Source of the DNA: Paragordius varius
Taxonomy: Eukaryota > Nematomorpha
Assembly: GCA_964247055.1 (NCBI GenBank)
Contig: OZ176053.1
Span: 13,082,001 to 13,146,000, forward strand
Direction: 5' to 3'
Length of the DNA stretch: 64,000 bases
The notes beneath the pieces are model-generated. The model saw nothing but the letters and a program-made list of their open reading frames with translations. It did no database searches and was not told the DNA's origin. Positions 26,691-42,200 of this stretch are shown here, piece by piece. The translations under genes and the position numbers were made by a program. Position 1 is the stretch's first letter; each line of letters opens with the position of its first letter.

Positions 26691-29600
26691 TTAAGGACAA
26701 AGTTAAACTTGAGTATTCATGCGACTAGTTTAATACATTAATTTTTAAAGTATCGTTGTAAAAATCGGATATGAAAGAGTTTGTCAAACTATCTCTATAT
26801 TTTGATGTAGTCTTACTAAGAGAATGTATAAAAAATTATTTTGTTCACCGGGGACCAATATCCGATTTTTAGGGACAAAGTTTAACTTGAGTATTAATGC
26901 GACTAGTTTAACACATTAATTTTTAAAGTATCGTTGTAATAATCGGATATGAAAGAGTTTGTCAAAATATCTCTATATTTTGATGTAGTCTTACTAAGAG
27001 AATGTATAAAAAATAATTTTGTTCACCGGTGACCAATATCCGATTTTTAAGGACAAAGTTTAACTTGAGTATTGATGCGACTGGTTATACCATAATTTTT
27101 AAAGTATCGTTGTAAAAATCGGATATGAAAGAGTTTGTCAAACTATCTCTATAATTTGATGTAGTCTTACTAAGAGAATGTATAAAAGATTTTGTTCACC
27201 GGTGACCAATATCCGATTTTTAAGGACAAAGTTTAACTTGAGTATTGATGCGACTTATTGATACGACTAGTTTTATACATTAATTTATAAAGTATCGTTG
27301 TAAAAATCGGATATGAAAGAGTTTGTCAAACTATCTCTATTATTTGATGTAGTCTTGCTAAGAGAATGTATAAAAAATTATTTTGTTCACCGGTGACCAA
27401 TATCCGATTTTTAAGGACAAAGTTTAACTTGAGTATTGATGCGACTAGTTTAATACATTAATTTTTAAAGTATCGTTGTAAAAATCGGATATGAAAGAGT
27501 TTGTCAAACTATCTCTATATTTTGATGTAGTCTTACTAAGGGAATGTATAAAAAATTATTTTGTTCACCGGGGACTAATATCCGATTTTTAAGGATAAGT
27601 TTAACATGAGTATCGATGCGACTTATTGATACGACTAGTTTTATACATTAATTTATAAAGTATCGTTGTAAAAATCGGATATGAAAGAGTTTGTCAAACT
27701 ATCTCTATTATTTGATGTAGTCTTACTAAGAGAATGTATAAAAAATAATTTTGTTCACCGGTGACCAATATCCGATTTTTAAGGACAAAGTTTAACTTGA
27801 GTATTGATGCGACTAGTTTAATACATTAATTTTTAAAGTATCGTTGTAAAAATCGGATATGAAACAGTTAGTCAAACTATCTCTATATTTTGATGTAGTC
27901 TTACTAAGAGAATGTATAAAAAATTATTTGGTTCACCGGGGACCAATATCCGATTTTTAAGGACAAAGTTTAACTTGAGTAATCTAGCGACTAGTTTAAT
28001 ACATTAATTTTTAAAGTATCGTTGTAAAAATCGGATATGGAAAGAGTTTGTCAAACTATCTCTATATTTTGATGTAGTCTTACTAAGAGAATGTATAAAA
28101 AATTATTTTGTTCACCGGTGACCAATATCCGATTTTTAAGGACAAAGTTTAACTTGAGTATTAATGCGACTAGTTTAACACATTAATTTTTAAAGTATCG
28201 TTGTAAAAATCGGATATGAAAGAGTTTGTCAAAATATCTCTATATTTTGATGTAGTCTTAGTAAGAGAATGTATAAAAAATAATTTTGTTCACCGGTGAC
28301 CAATATCCGATTTTTAAGGACAAAGTTTAACTTGAGTATTCATGCGACTAGTTTAATACATTAATTTTTAAAGTATCGTTGTAAAAATCGGATATGAAAG
28401 AGTTTGTCAAACAATCTCTATATTTTGATGTAGTCTTACTAAGAGAATGTATAAAAAATTATTTTGTTCACCGGGGACCAATATCCGATTTTTAAGGATA
28501 AGTTTATCTTGAGTATTGATGCGACTTATTGATACGACTAGTTTTATACATTAATTTATAAAGTATCGTTGTAAAAATCGGATATGAAAGAGTTTGTCAA
28601 ACTATCTCTATTATTTGATGTAGTCTTGCTAAGAGAATGTATAAAAAATTATTTTGTTCACCGGTGACCAATATACGATTTTTAAGGACAAAGTTTAACT
28701 TGAGTATTGATGCGACTAGTTTAATACATTAATTTTTAAAGTATCGTTGTAAAAATCGGATATGAAAGAGTTTGTCAAACTATCTCTATATTTTGATGTA
28801 GTCTTACTAAGAGAATGTATAAAAAATTATTTTGTTCACCGGGGACCAGTATCCGATTTTTAAGGACAAAGTTTAACTTGAGTATTGATGCGACTTATTG
28901 ATACGACTAGTTTTATACATTAATTTATAAAGTATCGTTGTAAAAATCGGATATGAAAGAGTTTGTCAAACTATCTCTATTATTTGATGTAGTCCTACTA
29001 AGAGAATGTATAAAAAATAATTTTGTTCACCGGTGACCAATATCCGATTTTTAAGGACAAAGTTTAACTTGAGTATTGATGCGACTAGTTTAATACATTA
29101 ATTTTTAAAGTATCGTTGTAAAAATCGGATATGAAAGAGTTTGTCAAACTATCTCTATATTTTGATGTAGTCTTACTAAGAGAATGTATAAAAAATAATT
29201 TTGTTCACCGGTGACCAATATCCGATTTTTAAGGACAAAGTTTAACTTGAGTATTGATACGATTTATTGATACGACTAGTTTTATACATTAATTTTTAAA
29301 GTATCGTTGTAAAAATCGGATATGAAAGAGTTTGTCAAACTATCTCTATATTTTGATGTAGTCTTACTAAGAGAATGTATTAAAAATAATTTTGTTCACC
29401 GGTGACCAATATCCGATTTTTAAGGACAAAGTTTAACTTGAGTATTAATGCGACTAGTTTAATACATTAATTTTTAAAGTATCGTTGTAAAAATCGGATA
29501 TGAAAGAGTTTGTCAAACTATCTCTATATTTTGATGTAGTCTTGCTAAGAGAATGTATAAAAAATTATTTTGTTCACCGGTGACCAATATCCGATTTTTA

Positions 29601-32600
29601 AGGACAAAGTTTAACTTGAGTATTGATGCGACTGGTTATACCATAATTTTTAAAGTATCGTTGTAAAAATCGGATATGAAAGAGTTTGTCAAACTATCTC
29701 TATAATTTGATGTAGTCTTACTAAGAGAATGTATAAAAGATTTTGTTCACCGGTGACCAATATCCGATTTTTAAGGACAAAGTTTAACTTGAGTATTGAT
29801 GCGACTTATTGATACGACTAGTTTTATACATTAATTTATAAAGTATCGTTGTAAAAATCGGATATGAAAGAGTTTGTCAAACTATCTCTATTATTTGATG
29901 TAGTCTTGCTAAGAGAATGTATAAAAAATTATTTTGTTCACCGGTGACCAATATCCGATTTTTAAGGACAAAGTTTAACTTGAGTATTGATGCGACTAGT
30001 TTAATACATTAATTTTTAAAGTATCGTTGTAAAAATCGGATATGAAAGAGTTTGTCAAACTATCTCTATATTTTGATGTAGTCTTACTAAGAGAATGTAT
30101 AAAAAATTATTTTGTTCACCGGGGACTAATATCCGATTTTTAAGGATAAGTTTAACATGAGTATCGATGCGACTTATTGATACGACTAGTTTTATACATT
30201 AATTTATAAAGTATCGTTGTAAAAATCGGATATGAAAGAGTTTGTCAAACTATCTCTATATTTTGATGTAGTCTTACTAAGAGAATGTATAAAAAATTAT
30301 TTTGTTCACCGGGGACCAATATCCGATTTTTAAGGATAAGTTTAACTTGAGTATTGATGCGACTTATTGATACGACTAGTTTTATACATTAATTTATAAA
30401 GTATCGTTGTAAAAATCGGATATGTAAGAGTTTGTCAAACTATCTCTATTATTTGATGTAGTCTTACTAAGAGAATGTATAAAAAATTATTTGGTTCACC
30501 GGGGACCAATATCCGATTTTTAAGGACAAAGTTTAACTTGAGTATTGATGCGACTAGTTTAATACATTAATTTTTAAAGTATCGTTGTAAAAATCGGATA
30601 TGAAAGAGTTTGTCAAACTATCTCTATATTTTGATGTAGTCTTACTAAGAGAATGTATAAAAAATTATTTTGTTCACCGGTGACCAATATCCGATTTTTA
30701 AGGACAAAGTTTAACTTGAGTATTAATGCGACTAGTTTAACACATTAATTTTTAAAGTATCGTTGTAAAAATCGGATATGAAAGAGTTTGTCAAAATATC
30801 TCTATATTTTGATGTAGTCTTACTAAGAGAATGTATAAAAAATAATTTTGTTCACCGGTGACCAATATCCGATTTTTAAGGACAAAGTTTAACTTGAGTA
30901 TTAATGCGACTAGTTTAATACATTAATTTTTAAAGTATCGTTGTAAAAATCGGATATGAAAGAGTTTGTCAAACTATCTCTATATTTTGATGTAGTCTTG
31001 CTAAGAGAATGTATAAAAAATTATTTTGTTCACCGGTGACCAATATCCGATTTTTAAGGACAAAGTTTAACTTGAGTATTCATGCGACTAGTTTAATACA
31101 TTAATTTTTAAAGTATCGTTGTAAAAATCGGATATGAAAGAGTTTGTCAAACTATCTCTATATTTTGATGTAGTCTTACTAAGAGAATGTATAAAAAATT
31201 ATTTTGTTCACCGGGGACCAATATCCGATTTTTAAGGACAAAGTTTAACTTGAGTATTAATGCGACTAGTTTAACACATTAATTTTTAAAGTATCGTTGT
31301 AAAAATCGGATATGAAAGAGTTTGTAAAAATATCTCTATATTTTGATGTAGTCTTACTAAGAGAATGTATAAAAAATAATTTTGTTCACCGGTGACCAAT
31401 ATCCGATTTTTAAGGACAAAGTTTAACTTGAGTATTAATGCGACTAGTTTAATACATTAATTTTTAAAGTATCGTTGTAAAAATCGGATATGAAAGAGTT
31501 TGTCAAACTATCTCTATATTTTGATGTAGTCTTGCTAAGAGAATGTATAAAAAATTATTTTGTTCACCGGTGACCAATATCCGATTTTTAAGGACAAAGT
31601 TTAACTTGAGTATTCATGCGACTAGTTTAATACATTAATTTTTAAAGTATCGTTGTAAAAATCGGATATGAAAGAGTTTGTCAAACTATCTCTATATTTT
31701 GATGTAGTCTTACTAAGAGAATGTATAAAAAATTATTTTGTTCACCGGGGACCAATATCCGATTTTTAAGGACAAAGTTTAACTTGAGTATTAATGCGAC
31801 TAGTTTAACACATTAATTTTTAAAGTATCGTTGTAAAAATCGGATATGAAAGAGTTTGTAAAAATATCTCTATATTTTGATGTAGTCTTACTAAGAGAAT
31901 GTATAAAAAATAATTTTGTTCACCGGTGACCAATATCCGATTTTTAAGGACAAAGTTTAACTTGAGTATTGATGCGACTGGTTATACCATAATTTTTAAA
32001 GTATCGTTGTAAAAATCGGATATGAAAGAGTTTGTCAAACTATCTCTATAATTTGATGTAGTCTTACTAAGAGAATGTATAAAAGATTATTTTGTTTACC
32101 GGTGACCAATATCCGATTTTTAAGGACAAAGTTTAACTTGAGTATTGATGCGACTTATTGATACGACTAGTTTTATACATTAATTTATAAAGTATCGTTG
32201 TAAAAATCGGATATGAAAGAGTTTGTCAAACTATCTCTATTATTTGATGTAGTCTTACTAAGAGAATGTATAAAAAATTATTTTGTTCACCGGGGACCAA
32301 TATCCGATTTTTAAGGACAAAGTTTAACTTGAGTATTAATGCGACTAGTTTAACACATTAATTTTTAAAGTATCGTTGTAAAAATCGGATATGAAAGAGT
32401 TTGTAAAAATATCTCTATATTTTGATGTAGTCTTACTAAGAGAATGTATAAAAAATAATTTTGTTGTGACCAATATCCGATTTTTAAGGACAAAGTTTAA
32501 CTTGAGTATTGATGCGACTGGTTATACCATAATTTTTAAAGTATCGTTGTAAAAATCGGATATGAAAGAGTTTGTCAAACTATCTCTATTATTTGATGTA

Positions 32601-33180
32601 GTCTTGCTAAGAGAATGTATAAAAAATTATTTTGTTCACCGGTGACCAATATCCGATTTTTAAGGACAAAGTTTAACTTGAGTATTGATGCGACTAGTTT
32701 AATACATTAATTTTTAAAGTATCGTTGTAAAAATCGGATATGAAAGAGTTTGTCAAACTATCTCTATATTTTGATGTAGTCTTACTAAGAGAATGTATAA
32801 AAAATTATTTTGTTCACCGGGGACCAATATCCGATTTTTAAGGATAAATTTAACTTGAGTATTGATGCGACTTATTGATACGACTAGTTTTATACATTAA
32901 TTTATAAAGTATCGTTAAAATCGGATATGAAAGAGTTTGTCAAACTATCTCTATTATTTGATGTAGTCTTACTAAGAGAATGTATAAAAAATAATTTTGT
33001 TCACCGGTGACCAATATCCGATTTTTAAGGACAAAGTTTAACTTGAGTATTGATGCGACTAGTTTAATACATTAATTTTTAAAGTATTGTTGTAAAAATC
33101 GGATATGAAAGAGTTTGTCAAACTATCTCTATATTTTGATGTAGTCTTACTAAGAGAATGTATAAAAAATTATTTGGTTC
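26690..33180 (-). repeat. Mixed block with first amplified CACCGGGG monomers
   Basis: About 36 monomers. CACCGGGGACC first appears at about 26,848, and the linked TTAAGGATAAGTTT at about 27,590. A group with AAGATTTTGTTCACC and TTAACATGAGTATCG occurs at 27,189-27,605 and again at 29,739-30,154 (offset about 2,550). A three-monomer unit (about 534 bp) with TTTGTAAAAATATC is tandemly repeated at 31,321 and 31,855, with a third copy at 32,400. Near 32,465 the CACCG of the palindrome is missing (TTTTGTTGTGACC). At 32,915 a short CGTTAAAATCGG variant occurs. Confidence 0.85.
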
Positions 33181-36070
33181 ACCGGGGACCAATATCCGAT
33201 TTTTAAGGACAAAGTTTAACTTGAGTAATCATGCGACTAGTTTAATACATTAATTTTTAAAGTATCGTTGTAAAAATCGGATATGGAAAGAGTTTGTCAA
33301 ACTTACTCTATATTTTGATGTAGTCTTACTAAGAGAATGTATAAAAAATTATTTTGTTCACCGGTGACCAATATCCGATTTTTAAGGACAAAGTTTAACT
33401 TGAATATTGATGCGACTAGTTTAATACATTAATTTTTAAAGTATCGTTGAACAATTCGGATAGGAAAGAGTTTGCCAAACTATCTCTATATTTTGATGTA
33501 GTCCTACTAAGAGAATGTATAAAAAATAATTTTGTTCACCGGTGACCAATATCCGATTTTTAAGGACAAAGTTTAACTTGAGTATTGATACGATTTATTG
33601 ATACGACTAGTTTTATACATTAATTTATAAAGTATCGTTGTAAAAATCGGATATGAAAGAGTTTGTCAAACTATCTCTATTATTTGATGTAGTCCTACTA
33701 AGAGAATGTATAAAAAATAATTTTGTTCACCGGTGACCAATATCCGATTTTTAAGGACAAAGTTTAACTTGAGTATTGATGCGACTTATTGATTTGACTA
33801 GTTTTATACATTAATTTATAAAGTATCGTTGTAAAAATCGGATATGAAAGAGTTTGTCAAACTATCTCTATTATTTGATGTAGTCTTGCTAAGAGAATGT
33901 ATAAAAAATTATTTTGTTCACCGGTGACCAATATACGATTTTTAAGGACAAAGTTAAACTTGAGTATTCATACGACTAGTTTAATACATTAATTTTTAAA
34001 GTATCGTTGTAAAAATCGGATATGAAAGAGTTTGTCAAACTATCTCTATATTTTGATGTAGTCTATACTAAGAGAATGTATAAAAAATTATTTTGTTCAC
34101 CGGGGACCAATATCCGATTTTTAAGGACAAAGTTTAACTTGAGTATTAATGCGACTAGTTTAACACATTAATTTTTAAAGTATCGTTGTAAAAATCGGAT
34201 ATGAAAGAGTTTGTCAAAATATCTCTATATTTTGATGTAGTCTTAGTAAGAGAATGTATAAAAAATAATTTTGTTCACCGGTGACCAATATCCGATTTTT
34301 AAGGACAAAGTTTAACTTGAGTATTGATGCGACTGGTTATACCATAATTTTTAAAGTATCGTTGTAAAAATCGGATATGAAAGAGTTTGTCAAACTATCT
34401 CTATAATTTGATGTAGTCTTACTAAGAGAATGTAAAGATTATTTTGTTCACCGGTGACCAATATCCGATTTTTAAGGACAAAGTTTAACTTGAGTATTGA
34501 TGCGACTTATTGATACGACTAGTTTTATACATTAATTTATAAAGTATCGTTGTAAAAATCGGATATGAAAGAGTTTGTCAAACTATCTCTATTATTTGAT
34601 GTAGTCTTGCTAAGAGAATGTATAAAAAATTATTTTGTTCACCGGTGACCAATATACGATTTTTAAGTACAAAGTTAAACTTGAGTATTCATACGACTAG
34701 TTTAATACATTAATTTTTAAAGTATCGTTGTAAAAATCGGATATGAAAGAGTTTGTCAAATTATCTCTATATTTTGATGTAGTCTTACTAAGAGAATGTA
34801 TAAAAAATTATTTTGTTCACCGGGGACCAATATCCGATTTTTAACGACAAAGTTTAACTTGAGTATTAATGCGACTAGTTTAACACATTAATTTTTAAAG
34901 TATCGTTGTAAAAATCGGATATGAAAGAGTTTGTCAAAATATCTCTATATTTTGATGTAGTCTTACTAAGAGAATGTATAAAAAATAATTTTGTTCACCG
35001 GTGACCAATATTCGATTTTTAAGGACAAAGTTTAACTTGAGTATTGATGCGACTGGTTATACCATAATTTTTAAAGTATCGTTGTAAAAATCGGATATGA
35101 AAGAGTTTGTCAAACTATCTCTATAATTTGATGTAGTCTTACTAAGAGAATGTATAAAAGATTATTTTGTTCACCGGTGACCAATATCCGATTTTTAAGG
35201 ACAAAGTTTAACTTGAGTATTGATGCGACTTATTGATACGACTAGTTTTATACATTAATTTATAAAGTATCGTTGTAAAAATCGTATATGAAAGAGTTTG
35301 TCAAACTATCTCTATTATTTGATGTAGTCTTGCTAAGAGAATGTATAAAAAATTATTTTGTTCACCGGGGACCAATATCCGATTTTTAAGGACAAAGTTT
35401 AACTTGAGTAATCATGCGACTAGTTTAATACATTAATTTTTAAAGTATCGTTGTAAAAATCGGATATGGAAAGAGTTTGTCAAACTTACTCTATATTTTG
35501 ATGTAGTCTTACTAAGAGAATGTATAAAAAATTATTTTGTTCACCGGTGACCAATATCCGATTTTTAAGGACAAAGTTTAACTTGAATATTGATGCGACT
35601 AGTTTAATACATTAATTTTTAAAGTATCGTTGAACAATTCGGATAGGAAAGAGTTTGCCAAACTATCTCTATATTTTGATGTAGTCCTACTAAGAGAATG
35701 TATAAAAAATAATTTTGTTCACCGGTGACCAATATCCGATTTTTAAGGACAAAGTTTAACTTGAGTATTGATACGATTTATTGATACGACTAGTTTTATA
35801 CATTAATTTATAAAGTATCGTTGTAAAAATCGGATATGAAAGAGTTTGTCAAACTATCTCTATTATTTGATGTAGTCCTACTAAGAGAATGTATAAAAAA
35901 TAATTTTGTTCACCGGTGACCAATATCCGATTTTTAAGGACAAAGTTTAACTTGAGTATTGATGCGACTTATTGATTTGACTAGTTTTATACATTAATTT
36001 ATAAAGTATCGTTGTAAAAATCGGATATGAAAGAGTTTGTCAAACTATCTCTATTATTTGATGTAGTCTT
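33180..36070 (-). repeat. Segment containing a ~0.7-kb duplication at offset 2,183
   Basis: The order GAGTAATCATGCGAC, AACTTACTCTA, GTTGAACAATTCGG, GATACGATTTATTG and TTGATTTGACTAG occurs at 33.2-33.9 kb and again at 35.4-36.07 kb (GAACAATTCGG at 33,449 and 35,632). The intervening monomers include CAATATACGATTTTT copies and a TGTAAAGATT deletion at about 34,432. Confidence 0.87.
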
Positions 36071-39000
36071 ACTAAGAGAATGTATAAAAAATAATTTTGT
36101 TCACCGGTGACCAATATCCGATTTTTAAGGACAAAGTTTAACTTGAGTATTGATGCGACTGGTTATACCATAATTTTTAAAGTATCGTTGTAAAAATCGG
36201 ATATGAAAGAGTTTGTCAAACTATCTCTATAATTTGATGTAGTCTTACTAAGAGAATGTATAAAAAATAATTTTGTTCACCGGTGACCAATATCCGATTT
36301 TTAAGGACAAAGTTTAACTTGAGTATTGATGCGACTTATTGATACGACTAGTTTTATACATTAATTTATAAAGTATCGTTGTAAAAATCGGATATGAAAG
36401 AGTTTGTCAAACTATCTCTATTATTTGATGTAGTCTTGCTAAGAGAATGTATAAAAAATTATTTTGTTCACCGGTGACCAATATACGATTTTTAAGGACA
36501 AAGTTAAACTTGAGTATTCATACGACTAGTTTAATACATTAATTTTTAAAGTATCGTTGTAAAAATCGGATATGAAAGAGTTTGTCAAACTATCTCTATA
36601 TTTTGATGTAGTCTTACTAAGAGAATGTATAAAAAATTATTTTGTTCACCGGGGACCAATATCCGATTTTTAAGGACAAAGTTTAACTTGAGTATTAATG
36701 CGACTAGTTTAACACATTAATTTTTAAAGTATCGTTGTAAAAATCGGATATGAAAGAGTTTGTCAAAATATCTCTATATTTTGATGTAGTCTTAGTAAGA
36801 GAATGTATAAAAAATAATTTTGTTCACCGGTGACCAATATCCGATTTTTAAGGACAAAGTTTAACTTGAGTATTGATTCGACTGGTTATACCATAATTTT
36901 TAAAGTATCGTTGTAAAAATCGGATATGAAAGAGTTTGTCAAACTATCTCTATAATTTGATGTAGTCTTACTAAGAGAATGTATAAAAGATTATTTTGTT
37001 CACCGGTGACCAATATCCGATTTTTAAGGACAAAGTTTAACTTGAGTATTGATGCGACTTATTGATACGACTAGTTTTATACATTAATTTATAAAGTATC
37101 GTTGTAAAAATCGGATATGAAAGAGTTTGTCAAACTATCTCTATTATTTGATGTAGTCTTGCTAAGAGAATGTATAAAAAATTATTTTGTTCACCGGTGA
37201 CCAATATACGATTTTTAAGGACAAAGTTAAACTTGAGTATTCATACGACTAGTTTAATACATTAATTTTTAAAGTATCGTTGTAAAAATCGGATATGAAA
37301 GAGTTTGTCAAACTATCTCTATATTTTGATGTAGTCTTACTAAGAGAATGTATAAAAAATTATTTTGTTCACCGGGGACCAATATCCGATTTTTAAGGAC
37401 AAAGTTTAACTTGAGTATTAATGCGACTAGTTTAATACATTAATTTTTAAAGTATCGTTGAACAATTCGGATAGGAAAGAGTTTGCCAAACTATCTCTAT
37501 ATTTTGATGTAGTCCTACTAAGAGAATGTATAAAAAATAATTTTGTTCACCGGTGACCAATATCCGATTTTTAAGGACAAAGTTTAACTTGAGTATTGAT
37601 ACGATTTATTGATACGACTAGTTTTATACATTAATTTATAAAGTATCGTTGTAAAAATCGGATATGAAAGAGTTTGTCAAACTATCTCTATTATTTGATG
37701 TAGTCCTACTAAGAGAATGTATAAAAAATAATTTTGTTCACCGGTGACCAATATCCGATTTTTAAGGACAAAGTTTAACTTGAGTATTGATGCGACTTAT
37801 TGATTTGACTAGTTTTATACATTAATTTATAAAGTATCGTTGTAAAAATCGGATATGAAAGAGTTTGTCAAACTATCTCTATTATTTGATGTAGTCTTAC
37901 TAAGAGAATGTATAAAAAATAATTTTGTTCACCGGTGACCAATATCCGATTTTTAAGGACAAAGTTTAACTTGAGTATTGATGCGACTGGTTATACCATA
38001 ATTTTTAAAGTATCGTTGTAAAAATCGGATATGAAAGAGTTTGTCAAACTATCTCTATAATTTGATGTAGTCTTACTAAGAGAATGTATAAAAAATAATT
38101 TTGTTCACCGGTGACCAATATCCGATTTTTAAGGACAAAGTTTAACTTGAGTATTGATGCGACTTATTGATACGACTAGTTTTATACATTAATTTATAAA
38201 GTATCGTTGTAAAAATCGGATATGAAAGAGTTTGTCAAACTATCTCTATTATTTGATGTAGTCTTGCTAAGAGAATGTATAAAAAATTATTTTGTTCACC
38301 GGTGACCAATATACGATTTTTAAGGACAAAGTTAAACTTGAGTATTCATACGACTAGTTTAATACATTAATTTTTAAAGTATCGTTGTAAAAATCGGATA
38401 TGAAAGAGTTTGTCAAACTATCTCTATATTTTGATGTAGTCTTACTAAGAGAATGTATAAAAAATTATTTTGTTCACCGGGGACCAATATCCGATTTTTA
38501 AGGACAAAGTTTAACTTGAGTATTAATGCGACTAGTTTAACACATTAATTTTTAAAGTATCGTTGTAAAAATCGGATATGAAAGAGTTTGTCAAAATATC
38601 TCTATATTTTGATGTAGTCTTAGTAAGAGAATGTATAAAAAATAATTTTGTTCACCGGTGACCAATATCCGATTTTTAAGGACAAAGTTTAACTTGAGTA
38701 TTGATTCGACTGGTTATACCATAATTTTTAAAGTATCGTTGTAAAAATCGGATATGAAAGAGTTTGTCAAACTATCTCTATAATTTGATGTAGTCTTACT
38801 AAGAGAATGTATAAAAGATTATTTTGTTCACCGGTGACCAATATCCGATTTTTAAGGACAAAGTTTAACTTGAGTATTGATGCGACTTATTGATACGACT
38901 AGTTTTATACATTAATTTATAAAGTATCGTTGTAAAAATCGGATATGAAAGAGTTTGTCAAACTATCTCTATTATTTGATGTAGTCTTGCTAAGAGAATG

Positions 39001-39262
39001 TATAAAAAATTATTTTGTTCACCGGTGACCAATATACGATTTTTAAGGACAAAGTTAAACTTGAGTATTCATACGACTAGTTTAATACATTAATTTTTAA
39101 AGTATCGTTGTAAAAATCGGATATGAAAGAGTTTGTCAAACTATCTCTATATTTTGATGTAGTCTTACTAAGAGAATGTATAAAAAATTATTTTGTTCAC
39201 CGGGGACCAATATCCGATTTTTAAGGACAAAGTTTAACTTGAGTATTAATGCGACTAGTTTA
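35607..39262 (-). repeat. Two tandem 1,828-bp units
   Basis: Unit 1 is 35,607-37,434 and unit 2 is 37,435-39,262. Shared markers are GAACAATTCGG (35,632 and 37,460) and the private GATTCGACTGG (36,875 and 38,703), all exactly 1,828 bp apart. Each unit is ten monomers. Unit 2 overlaps the larger 3,966-bp duplication, so it was itself copied again. Confidence 0.9.
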
Positions 39263-42200
39263 ACACATTAATTTTTAAAGTATCGTTGTAAAAATCGGAT
39301 ATGAAAGAGTTTGTCAAAATATCTCTATATTTTGATGTAGTCTTACTAAGAGAATGTATAAAAAATAATTTTGTTCACCGGTGACCAATATCCGATTTTT
39401 AAGGACAAAGTTTAACTTGAGTATTGATACGATTTATTGATACGACTAGTTTTATACATTAATTTATAAAGTATCGTTGTAAAAATCGGATATGAAAGAG
39501 TTTGTCAAACTATCTCTATTATTTGATGTAGTCCTACTAAGAGAATGTATAAAAAATAATTTTGTTCACCGGTGACCAATATCCGATTTTTAAGGACAAA
39601 GTTTAACTTGAGTATTGATGCGACTGGTTATACCATAATTTTTAAAGTATCGTTGTAAAAATCGGATATGAATGAGTTTGTCAAACTATCTCTATAATTT
39701 GATGTAGTCTTACTAAGAGAATGTATAAAAAATAATTTTGTTCACCGGTGACCAATATCCGATTTTTAAGGACAAAGTTTAACTTGAGTATTGATGCGAC
39801 TTATTGATACGACTAGTTTTATACATTAATTTATAAAGTATCGTTGTAAAAATCGGATATGAAAGAGTTTGTCAAACTATCTCTATTATTTGATGTAGTC
39901 TTGCTAAGAGAATGTATAAAAAATTATTTTGTTCACCGGTGACCAATATACGATTTTTAAGGACAAAGTTAAACTTGAGTATTCATACGACTAGTTTAAT
40001 ACATTAATTTTTAAAGTATCGTTGTAAAAATCGGATATGAAAGAGTTTGTGAAACTATCTCTATATTTTGATGTAGTCTTACTAAGAGAATGTATAAAAA
40101 ATAGTTTTGTTCACCGGTGACCAATATCCGATTTTTTAGGACAAAGTTTTACTTGAGTATTGATGCGACTAGTTTTATACATTAATTTTTAAAGTATCGT
40201 ATAAAAATCGGATATGAAAGAGGTAAAACTATCATTTTGATGTAGTTTTATGAGAGAATGTATAAAAAATAGTTTTGTTCACCGGTGACCAATATACGAT
40301 TTTTAAGGACAAAGTTAAACTTGAGTATTCATACGACTAGTTTAATACATTAATTTTTAAAGTATCGTTGTAAAAATCGGATATGAAAGAGTTTGTCAAA
40401 CTATCTCTATATTTTGATGTAGTCTTACTAAGAGAATGTATAAAAAATTATTTTGTTCACCGGGGACCAATATCCGATTTTTAAGGACAAAGTTTAACTT
40501 GAGTATTAATGCGACTAGTTTAACACATTAATTTTTAAAGTATCGTTGTAAAAATCGGATATGAAAGAGTTTGTCAAAATATCTCTATATTTTGATGTAG
40601 TCTTAGTAAGAGAATGTATAAAAAATAATTTTGTTCACCGGTGACCAATATCCGATTTTTAAGGACAAAGTTTAACTTGAGTATTGATGCGACTGGTTAT
40701 ACCATAATTTTTAAAGTATCGTTGTAAAAATCGGATATGAAAGAGTTTGTCAAACTATCTCTATAATTTGATGTAGTCTTACTAAGAGAATGTATAAAAG
40801 ATTATTTTGTTCACCGGTGACCAATATCCGATTTTTATGGACAAAGTTTAACTTGAGTATTGATGCGACTTATTGATACGACTAGTTTTATACATTAATT
40901 TATAAAGTATCGTTGTAAAAATCGGATATGAAAGAGTTTGTCAAACTATCTCTATTATTTGATGTAGTCTTGCTAAGAGAATGTATAAAAAATTATTTTG
41001 TTCACCGGTGACCAATATACGATTTTTAAGGACAAAGTTAAACTTGAGTATTCATACGACTAGTTTAATACATTAATTTTTAAAGTATCGTTGTAAAAAT
41101 CGGATATGAAAGAGTTTGTCAAACTATCTCTATATTTTGATGTAGTCTTACTAAGAGAATGTATAAAAAATTATTTTGTTCACCGGGGACCAATATCCGA
41201 TTTTTAAGGACAAAGTTTAACTTGAGTATTAATGCGACTAGTTTAACACATTAATTTTTAAAGTATCGTATAAAAATCGGATATGAAAGAGGTAAAACTA
41301 TCATTTTGATGTAGTTTTATGAGAGAATGTATAAAAAATAGTTTTGTTCACCGGTGACCAATATACGATTTTTAAGGACAAAGTTAAACTTGAGTATTCA
41401 TACGACTAGTTTAATACATTAATTTTTAAAGTATCGTTGTAAAAATCGGATATGAAAGAGTTTGTCAAACTATCTCTATATTTTGATGTAGTCTTACTAA
41501 GAGAATGTATAAAAAATTATTTTGTTCACCGGGGACCAATATCCGATTTTTAAGGACAAAGTTTAACTTGAGTATTAATGCGACTAGTTTAACACATTAA
41601 TTTTTAAAGTATCGTTGTAAAAATCGGATATGAAAGAGTTTGTCAAACTATCTCTATTATTTGATGTAGTCCTACTAAGAGAATGTATAAAAAATAATTT
41701 TGTTCACCGGTGACCAATATCCGATTTTTAAGGACAAAGTTTAACTTGAGTATTGATGCGACTTATTGATTTGACTAGTTTTATACATTAATTTATAAAG
41801 TATCGTTGTAAAAATCGGATATGAAAGAGTTTGTCAAACTATCTCTATTATTTGATGTAGTCTTACTAAGAGAATGTATAAAAAATAATTTTGTTCACCG
41901 GTGACCAATATCCGATTTTTAAGGACAAAGTTTAACTTGAGTATTGATGCGACTGGTTATACCATAATTTTTAAAGTATCGTTGTAAAAATCGGATATGA
42001 AAGAGTTTGTCAAACTATCTCTATAATTTGATGTAGTCTTACTAAGAGAATGTATAAAAAATAATTTTGTTCACCGGTGACCAATATCCGATTTTTAAGG
42101 ACAAAGTTTAACTTGAGTATTGATGCGACTTATTGATACGACTAGTTTTATACATTAATTTATAAAGTATCGTTGTAAAAATCGGATATGAAAGAGTTTG

